Shown here piece after piece: positions 1-5,073 of a stretch of 10,781 nucleotides of DNA. The translations under genes and the position numbers were made by a program. Under the pieces are notes generated by a model that had not been told where the DNA came from, did no database searches, and saw only the letters and a list, made by a program, of their open reading frames with translations. This stretch comes from Gammaproteobacteria bacterium (GTDB taxonomy: Bacteria; Pseudomonadota; Gammaproteobacteria; Pseudomonadales; Azotimanducaceae), in NCBI GenBank assembly GCA_027295975.1, contig JAPUJX010000220.1, positions 1 through 10,781 of the forward strand, given 5' to 3'. The stretch's first letter is position 1. Each line of letters starts with the position of its first letter.

Positions 1-653
1 GTACGGCTCAGGGCCTCGTCTTCTCTGCCGCATTGGGTGTTCTGGGCATGTTGTTGTTGTATTTTCTCGTGAATCCGCTGAGCGCGTGGCTGAATCTTGC
101 CTCGTGGGTTGGTTATGGACTCGTCTACACCCTGTTTCTCAAGCGCGCGACACCCCAGAACATTGTCATTGGCGGGCTCTTCGGCGCCGCACCTCCGTTG
201 TTCGGGTGGGTGGCGGTCACCAACAGCGTGGAGCCGGGGGCTCTGCTGCTGGTACTGATCATATTCGCCTGGACCCCGCCACATTTCTGGGCACTGGCCC
301 TGGACCGCAAGGAGGAGTACGCCTCGGTGAACGTACCCATGTTGCCGGTTACCCACGGCGAAGCGTACACGCGGTTGCACATCTTCTACTACACCTTGAT
401 TCTGATAACCGTCAGCCTGCTGCCTTTTGTCATCGGCATGAGTGGTTGGTTGTACCTTGCCGGGGCGCTCGGTCTGGGCGCGGGATTCGTGTATTGGGCC
501 ATCGTGTTGCTCATGAACAAAAATCCACGGGCGCCTCTCGAGACTTTCAAATACTCCATTGTTTATCTGATGGCGTTGTTTGTCGTTCTGCTCATCGATC
601 ACTACGTTGTGGTCAGTGAGGGTGTGCTCCCCGTGTTCGAACTCGCGATCTAG
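1..653 (+). CDS. cyoE: Haem O synthase (protoheme IX farnesyltransferase), 5'-truncated
   Basis: This enzyme attaches a farnesyl group to protohaem in the inner membrane, giving haem O for haem-copper oxidases. The window opens inside the gene. Codons run from base 3 and 216 residues remain before the TAG at 651-653. The family is usually near 290-300 residues, so roughly the first 80 are missing, including the first Asp-rich prenyl-binding motif. What remains is strongly hydrophobic with several membrane segments. It carries the family signatures KRATPQNIVIGG followed by GAAPPLFGW, and then FAWTPPHFWALAL and VPMLPVTHG. An ATG at base 33 is in frame but internal, because family-like sequence continues upstream to the window edge. 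The sco gene follows after 27 bp, as in many cox operons (ctaB-sco), which supports a cytochrome c oxidase context. The family call is secure. The symbol could equally be ctaB. Confidence 0.95.
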   Translation, partial: TAQGLVFSAALGVLGMLLLYFLVNPLSAWLNLASWVGYGLVYTLFLKRATPQNIVIGGLFGAAPPLFGWVAVTNSVEPGALLLVLIIFAWTPPHFWALALDRKEEYASVNVPMLPVTHGEAYTRLHIFYYTLILITVSLLPFVIGMSGWLYLAGALGLGAGFVYWAIVLLMNKNPRAPLETFKYSIVYLMALFVVLLIDHYVVVSEGVLPVFELAI

Positions 654-680
654 GGCACTGGTTCCCGACACGGAACACTG

Positions 681-1319
681 ATGACGGGTCTGCAGAAAAC
701 CGTATCGCTTTGCCTGACCTTCGTCCTGGTCGTTCTCGGCATGCTCGTCTACCGCGTTACCCATACGCCCTTGTTGTCCCTCGACGAGTTACACGAACGG
801 GGCGTCGTGGTATTACCGCGAGCCGTCGAAATCGCGCCGTTTTCCCTCACGGCGCACAACGGCAAAACCTTCGAACTGGCGGATTTGCGAGGAAGCTGGT
901 CTTTTCTATTTTTCGGTTTCACCCATTGCCCGGATGTATGCCCAACGGCCATGTCGGTGCTGGCACAGGCCGAACTACGTTTGCACAGGGAGAGCCCGGC
1001 GCTCGCGAGTGGATTCAAAGGGGTGCTCGTTACGGTGGACCCGGAACGGGATGACATGGAGACGTTGGGTAACTATGTGGGCGCGTTTTCGGCAACCTTT
1101 ACCGGCGTCGGTGGTGAGTTGAGTGATCTCGCGCGGTTTGCACGACAGCTCAATGTAGCGTTTGCTAAGCTTCCCGGTCCGGATGAGAGTTACCAGGTCG
1201 AACACTCGGCAAACATCGTCATCGTGAATCCCATGGGTCATTATCACGGCTTCATCAGGATGCCCCACCGGGTTGATACCCTGGTGCTGGCGTATCGTTC
1301 GCTTGCAGCATCTTTTTGA
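681..1319 (+). CDS. Sco1/SenC/PrrC family copper chaperone for cytochrome c oxidase
   Basis: This is a 212-residue membrane-anchored thioredoxin-fold protein that delivers copper to, or reduces, the CuA site of cytochrome oxidase on the periplasmic side. Residues about 7-25 form one hydrophobic segment that can act as an uncleaved anchor. The copper-binding motif CPDVC is at Cys83 and Cys87 within FFGFTHCPDVCPT. The third ligand is His175 in VEHSANIVIVNP. The VTVDPERD segment (117-124) is also typical of Sco proteins. All copper ligands are therefore present. The ATG at 681 has a modest GGAA at 672-675 as a possible ribosome site. The gene follows haem O synthase by 27 bp and precedes egtB by 23 bp, so it is probably in one transcript with both. 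SenC or PrrC names could apply, and I leave the symbol blank because usage varies. Confidence 0.94.
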   Translation: MTGLQKTVSLCLTFVLVVLGMLVYRVTHTPLLSLDELHERGVVVLPRAVEIAPFSLTAHNGKTFELADLRGSWSFLFFGFTHCPDVCPTAMSVLAQAELRLHRESPALASGFKGVLVTVDPERDDMETLGNYVGAFSATFTGVGGELSDLARFARQLNVAFAKLPGPDESYQVEHSANIVIVNPMGHYHGFIRMPHRVDTLVLAYRSLAASF

Positions 1320-1342
1320 GGGTCGTCTGAAGCGGGGGGCGG

Positions 1343-2671
1343 TTGGATACATATACGGACAGGAAGCATGAGATCGAGGTCGAGCAAAACGACCTGACGG
1401 CCAGATATGCGGCTGTTCGCGCACAGAGTGAATCATTGTGTGACCCGCTTGCCGTCGAAGATTTCGGCGTGCAACCGATGAACGACGCGAGCCCGCCGAA
1501 GTGGCACCTCGCCCACACGAGCTGGTTTTTTGAAACCTTTTTGCTCAAACCCTTCCGGTCCGGTTACGCGGTTTTCCATCCTCGCTACGAGTTTCTATAC
1601 AACTCCTATTATATCGGCGTGGGTGATCCCTACCCGCGCCACAGGCGAGGTCTGCTCTCGCGGCCCACCGTTCGAGAAATATTCGCCTATCGCCGCCATG
1701 TGGACGAGGCGATGCAAAACCTCCTGGCTAGCAACGATGCAGAAGTGGCGGCCGTCATAGAGCTTGGACTCAACCATGAACAGCAGCATCAAGAACTGTT
1801 GCTGACCGATGTGAAGTACAACCTGGGCCATAACCCACTTTATCCTGCCTATCGTGAGGACCTCGCCGGGACGGAAATGGCGGCGGAAAACAGCAAACTC
1901 ACGTTCAGCACGTTTTCTGCCGCCAAGGTATGGATAGGTGCTGAAGGGGGGTTTTGTTTCGATAATGAACTGCCTCGTCACCAGGCGCTGGTCGGGGCGT
2001 TTGCCCTGGCGAACCGGGTAATAACCAATGGCGAGTACCTCGAGTTCATCGAAGATGGCGGATACGAGCGAGGGGCGCTTTGGCTGAGCGATGGCTGGAA
2101 TTGGCTGTTACGGCTCCGCTCGGCCGCGCAACAAAACCTGTTGTGCGCCCCGTTGTATTGGCTGAAAAGGGATGAACGGTGGCTGGAGTACCGGCTTGGA
2201 GGGCTTGCAGAACTCGAGATGGCCGCACCCGTGAGCCATGTGTGTTATTACGAAGCCGATGCGTATGCCCGCTGGGCGGGCTACCGATTGGCGACGGAGC
2301 AGGAATGGGAAACGGTGGCCCGGTTAACCGAACGAACGATCGGCGTAGTCCCTGACGGCAACTTTGTCGACAACAACCGCCTGCACCCATTGCCATCTCT
2401 GCCCGTGGGTGCGGGGACGAAAAAAACCTGCCGTCAGCTTTTTGGCGATGTCTGGGAATGGACGGCTAGCCCCTACACGCCGTACCCAGCCTATCGCCCG
2501 CCAACTGGTGCCCTGGGTGAATACAACGGTAAATTCATGAGTAATCAGCTGGTCTTGCGGGGTGGTTCCTGTGTAACCCCGCGGAACCATATGCGAGTGA
2601 GCTACCGGAATTTTTTCTATCCTCAGGACCGCTGGCAATTCAGCGGCATACGTCTGGCCTATGACCTCTAG
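1343..2671 (+). CDS. egtB: Ergothioneine biosynthesis protein EgtB (sulfoxide synthase), TTG start
   Basis: EgtB is an iron(II)-dependent enzyme that joins hercynine to a thiol (gamma-glutamylcysteine or cysteine) and oxidises it to the sulfoxide precursor of ergothioneine. The 442 residues show an N-terminal DinB-like helical domain (about 18-175) with WHLAH (His55/His58) and the iron motif HxxxHxE at His145, His149 and Glu151. The C-terminal formylglycine-generating-enzyme-like domain (about 190-442) contains FGDVWEWTAS and LRGGSCVTPRNHMR. The TTG at 1343 is chosen because an in-frame stop lies at 1328-1330, no in-frame ATG occurs before residue 46, and family-typical sequence (RYAAVRAQSESL) begins at residue 21. 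A run of six G at 1334-1339 precedes it by 3 bp and may be an unusual ribosome site. The 3' end overlaps egtD by 11 bp, so the two are probably translationally coupled. Thiol-donor preference cannot be read from the sequence by eye. Confidence 0.94.
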   Translation: MDTYTDRKHEIEVEQNDLTARYAAVRAQSESLCDPLAVEDFGVQPMNDASPPKWHLAHTSWFFETFLLKPFRSGYAVFHPRYEFLYNSYYIGVGDPYPRHRRGLLSRPTVREIFAYRRHVDEAMQNLLASNDAEVAAVIELGLNHEQQHQELLLTDVKYNLGHNPLYPAYREDLAGTEMAAENSKLTFSTFSAAKVWIGAEGGFCFDNELPRHQALVGAFALANRVITNGEYLEFIEDGGYERGALWLSDGWNWLLRLRSAAQQNLLCAPLYWLKRDERWLEYRLGGLAELEMAAPVSHVCYYEADAYARWAGYRLATEQEWETVARLTERTIGVVPDGNFVDNNRLHPLPSLPVGAGTKKTCRQLFGDVWEWTASPYTPYPAYRPPTGALGEYNGKFMSNQLVLRGGSCVTPRNHMRVSYRNFFYPQDRWQFSGIRLAYDL

Positions 2672-3635
2672 CGATACGACCCTCGGCGACTATCGGTTTT
2701 TCGATCTCAAGCCGGCCAGGCGAAATATGCATGAGGAGATCGTCGCCGGGTTACATGCGGCGGAAAAGCGCATAGCACCAAAGTACTTCTACGACGAGCG
2801 AGGTTCCCTGCTTTTCGAATCCATCACCGAACTTCCCGAGTATTATCTGACGCGTGCGGAGATGACCGTTTTCGACAGGTATGGCGAAGAATTAGGTGCC
2901 GTCATCGACGGCGGCACCTGTCTGGTGGAATATGGAGGTGGGTCCAGTCAGAAAATTCGCAAGCTGCTGGAAACCGGGCAGCCTGAAGCGTACATGCCGG
3001 TGGATATATCCAAGAATCACCTTCAGAACAACGCCAGGGCTCTGCATCGCGATTTTCCGGGGTTGAGCGTTTACCCCATCTGTGCGGATTTCACCCAGCC
3101 TTTCGAATTGCCGAACGTAGCTGACGGTTGCAATCGGGTTGGCTTTTTCCCTGGTTCGAGTATTGGTAACTTTGATCCGGCGGACGCGGTCACGTTTCTA
3201 TCGAACATCGCGGCGAATCTGGGTTCGGGAGCCCAATTGATCATCGGCGTCGATCAGAAAAAGGCGCCGGAAATCCTCCAGGCGGCTTACGACGATGCCC
3301 AAGGGGTCACCGCGGAATTCAATCTCAACCTGCTCAAACACCTCAACGAGGTGCTGGATGCCAATTTTGCGATTGACGAGTTCTCTCATGAAGCGGTTTA
3401 CAATGAGAATCTCGGCTGCGTGCAGATGTACTTACGCAGCCGCAAAGCACAGCAGGTCAGCGTGGGTACGGACCTTGTCGATTTCGCCAGGGATGAAACC
3501 ATCCACACCGAAAATTCCTACAAGTACCACCTCGCAGAATTCCAAACGCTTGTCCAGGCGGGTGGCTTTACCGTTAAATCCATCTGGAGAGACGAGCGCG
3601 ATTGGTTTGCCGTTGTGTTACTGGAGGTTAAGTAG
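2661..3635 (+). CDS. egtD: L-histidine N-alpha-methyltransferase EgtD
   Basis: EgtD uses three S-adenosylmethionine molecules to convert histidine to hercynine, the first step of ergothioneine synthesis in the cytoplasm. The 324-residue length matches the family. The SAM site is visible as YGGGSSQK (91-98), with Asp115 in VDIS and Asp143 in CADF. The histidine-binding residues known from the mycobacterial enzyme have counterparts here: the Tyr pair 61/62 in LPEYYLTR, Asn170 in GSSIGNF, Tyr210 in AAYDDAQGV, Met256, and the Glu284/Ser286 pair in HTENSYKY. The ATG at 2661 lies inside the end of egtB and has no clear ribosome site, which fits coupling to egtB translation. The 3' end runs 18 bp into the convergent thrB gene. 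No EgtA, EgtC or lyase gene is adjacent. The call is firm because fold motifs, substrate residues and partner gene agree. Confidence 0.95.
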   Translation: MTSSDTTLGDYRFFDLKPARRNMHEEIVAGLHAAEKRIAPKYFYDERGSLLFESITELPEYYLTRAEMTVFDRYGEELGAVIDGGTCLVEYGGGSSQKIRKLLETGQPEAYMPVDISKNHLQNNARALHRDFPGLSVYPICADFTQPFELPNVADGCNRVGFFPGSSIGNFDPADAVTFLSNIAANLGSGAQLIIGVDQKKAPEILQAAYDDAQGVTAEFNLNLLKHLNEVLDANFAIDEFSHEAVYNENLGCVQMYLRSRKAQQVSVGTDLVDFARDETIHTENSYKYHLAEFQTLVQAGGFTVKSIWRDERDWFAVVLLEVK

Positions 3636-4601
3636 CCGTTCGTCCAAATAGAAGGGGTGGGCGGAATGTTGCTGCACGATGCGCTGAAATTCCTCCGGAT
3701 TGTTGAACCGCTGGTTGTCGCTGCCTTCCATGTTCAGGGCCGTCGAGAGCCTGGACAGCCAGAACGTCACCGCCGCATAGAGGGTGAAGCTCGGAAAAAA
3801 CCAGAGTTCCTGTTTGGTGAACGGGCGCAGCCTGTGGTATGCGCGTACCAGCGAGACTGTGCGTTCGGGGTCGAGGAGGCCATCGGCGTCAGTGCACCAA
3901 TCGTTGGCGATTACCGCGATATCGTAGATGAGATAACCCGTTGCGGCATGGTGGAAGTCGAGTACGCCATTTAGTCCCCGTTCATTGAACAACACGTTAT
4001 CGCGGAAGAGATCGCCGTGAATGACCCCCTTGGGCAACCCCTTCACATCTTGGCGTTTCAACAGCGCTGTCACGCGATCCACGGTATCTTTGAGCAGACG
4101 GCCGCTCGTATAGGGCAAACGGCCCGGGGTGATGGCAAGCAGTTCGGCCAGCCAGGCGGCGTCCCGGGGGTATCCGGGTACCGGGAATTCCAGGTTGGCG
4201 GTAGCCAGATGGAAACGCGCGGTAAAACTCGCCAGCGCTTCTATCTGTTTCACCGTGGGGTTGTATGGGTGCCTGCCGGAGAGTCGCGGAGCCAGCAGAA
4301 CCGGCTTGCCAGCCAGTTCATCGTAGGGATTACCCTGCCGGTTACGTATCACCCTGGCAACCGGTAGTCCGGCAGCGAGGCTGGCATCCAGCAAGGATAC
4401 ATAAGCACCCCCCGAGTGAGAGGGCTGTTCGACGATAGTGAGTACGTATTCACGTTCGGAGTTTTCGAAACTCGTACGCAGGAAGTAATTGCTGTTTTCG
4501 ATTCCGTCGGCGGCGGGCCAATAGCGAATCAGTTCCCCGATGTCATAACGGGCTATCGTCTGGTCGAGTTGGAGAACGTCGAGTTGGGTGACGGCATTCA
4601 T
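3618..4601 (-). CDS. thrB: Homoserine kinase, aminoglycoside-phosphotransferase (ThrB type II) fold
   Basis: This kinase phosphorylates homoserine with ATP in threonine biosynthesis. The 327-residue protein has the choline-kinase/APH-like fold, not the GHMP fold of E. coli ThrB. The catalytic loop is HGDLFRDN (His195, Asp197, Asn202) and the metal-binding Asp215 is in VLDFHHAATG, followed by DIAVIANDWC. The N-lobe carries GIENSNYFL (33-41), typical of this homoserine kinase group. Location next to DUF2782 and polA matches the Pseudomonas thrB neighbourhood as I recall it. The ATG at 4601 sits at the end of a 17-bp tandem repeat and has no recognisable ribosome site. Its first bases form an ATGA overlap with the stop of a preceding mini-ORF. 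The last 18 bp overlap the end of egtD on the other strand. A general APH-family kinase is the alternative, but length and motifs favour homoserine kinase. Confidence 0.9.
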   Translation of the reverse strand: MNAVTQLDVLQLDQTIARYDIGELIRYWPAADGIENSNYFLRTSFENSEREYVLTIVEQPSHSGGAYVSLLDASLAAGLPVARVIRNRQGNPYDELAGKPVLLAPRLSGRHPYNPTVKQIEALASFTARFHLATANLEFPVPGYPRDAAWLAELLAITPGRLPYTSGRLLKDTVDRVTALLKRQDVKGLPKGVIHGDLFRDNVLFNERGLNGVLDFHHAATGYLIYDIAVIANDWCTDADGLLDPERTVSLVRAYHRLRPFTKQELWFFPSFTLYAAVTFWLSRLSTALNMEGSDNQRFNNPEEFQRIVQQHSAHPFYLDERLLNLQ

Positions 4602-4661
4602 GTTGTTTGAATGATCATGTTGTTTGAACGATCATGCTGTTTGAAGAATCGGGCTGAACAT
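4598..4661 (-). other. Chain of three mini-ORFs linking DUF2782 stop to thrB start (possible translational relay)
   Basis: Reading the - strand, the TAA of the DUF2782 gene (4663-4661) overlaps an ATG as TAATG. That ATG opens a 9-codon frame (MFSPILQTA) ending in TGA at 4634-4632, which overlaps the next ATG as ATGA. This opens MIVQTT, ending at 4617-4615 and again overlapping an ATG. That opens MIIQTT, whose TGA at 4600-4598 overlaps the thrB ATG. Ribosomes could in principle pass from DUF2782 to thrB by termination and reinitiation at every junction. The overlaps are seen directly. Translation of the peptides is inference. Once a 17-bp unit starting ATGA is duplicated, the last two junctions follow automatically. 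No strong ribosome site precedes thrB. Confidence 0.4.
4599..4649. repeat. Three imperfect 17-bp tandem repeats at the thrB start
   Basis: Three head-to-tail copies of a 17-bp unit lie at 4599-4615, 4616-4632 and 4633-4649. On the + strand the first reads CATGTTGTTTGAATGAT. The second differs at one base (T to C) and the third at three. On the - strand each unit ends in ATG, and the leftmost unit supplies the thrB start codon. The array probably arose by slippage or local duplication. Because 17 is two more than a multiple of three, each ATG is in a different frame from the next. Confidence 0.9.
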
Positions 4662-5041
4662 TAGAACTCGATGATGACCCAACTGGGTAAAAGCGTCTCT
4701 GCACGCTCGAGGTTTCCGAACCCCGTCGTCCGGTCCCGCGGCACGAGATAATACGGTTTACCCCACTTCGGCACGACCCTCACCATGCGCAATTCACCAT
4801 TCTGACGGAACTCGTAAACGGTACGTGCCTCACCGACAATGATGGTGACATCAGGGCCTTTGAGGTTCTCGAGAGCCGATAGGGTTGCCGTATTTGCGAC
4901 GTTTGCAAACGGCAGGGTAAATACCACGCCCAACAGAAACGCTGTCAAGACGGGCAATTTCCCGGCACCCCGGCCGAGGGTACGGGTCGGGTTTGCATGC
5001 CGTTTTACCGGCTGTGATAGTGTCGATCTCGAGGGCCACAC
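4661..5041 (-). CDS. DUF2782 family small exported protein, function unknown
   Basis: The C-terminal 70 residues match the DUF2782 pattern: a Tyr-rich strand with an Asn-Gly turn (YEFRQNGELRMVRVVPK), then WGKPYYLVPRD, ending in LPSWVIIEF. A hydrophobic export segment, LPVLTAFLLGVVFTLPFA, precedes it and probably takes the protein to the periplasm. The biochemical role of the family is unknown to me. The start is uncertain. I give the GTG at 5041-5039, which leaves Arg/Lys residues before the hydrophobic stretch (126 residues in all). A TTG at 4957-4955 would give 98 residues, nearer the family's usual size, but with no basic residues before the hydrophobic core. The open frame runs back to an ATG at 5146 inside polA, which I consider too far. 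It lies upstream of thrB on the same strand, as I recall for Pseudomonas, and is probably co-transcribed with it. Confidence 0.8.
   Translation of the reverse strand: MWPSRSTLSQPVKRHANPTRTLGRGAGKLPVLTAFLLGVVFTLPFANVANTATLSALENLKGPDVTIIVGEARTVYEFRQNGELRMVRVVPKWGKPYYLVPRDRTTGFGNLERAETLLPSWVIIEF
4993..5021 (+). promoter_or_regulatory. Candidate sigma-70 promoter for polA
   Basis: An extended -10 element, TGTGATAGT, lies at 5013-5021. A weak -35, TTGCAT, lies at 4993-4998, with 17 bp between the hexamers. Transcription would begin near 5028, about 45 bases before the polA ATG. The -10 matches consensus at four of six bases plus the TG extension, and the -35 at three. The site would fall inside the N-terminal coding part of the divergent DUF2782 gene if that gene starts at 5041, but outside it if it starts at 4957. 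Confidence 0.4.
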
Positions 5042-5073
5042 AACAACGGAATGGTGAAGGAAACCGGCTGAAA

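Noticed and set aside
86..619. 177-codon open frame overlapping the haem O synthase gene
   Set aside because: It is a different frame of a clearly coding region, has the Arg/Gly/His-rich composition of a GC-rich shadow frame and resembles no family I know.
3657..4610. Several + strand open frames antisense to thrB
   Set aside because: They are shadows of the conserved kinase on the other strand, have no ribosome sites and no recognisable motifs.
4598..4663. Tandem repeats as a CRISPR array or phage attachment site
   Set aside because: The units are contiguous with no spacers, only 17 bp long, and there are no cas, integrase or tRNA genes nearby.
4900..4911. Perfect 12-bp palindrome CGTTTGCAAACG as a possible operator
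   Set aside because: It is inside the DUF2782 coding region, encodes part of the export segment, occurs once and has no associated promoter, so chance is a sufficient explanation.
4943..4948. TTGACA on the - strand as a -35 for thrB or DUF2782
   Set aside because: The hexamer is perfect, but the best -10 downstream (TATTTA) is 19 bp away and poor, and the site is inside the DUF2782 coding region.
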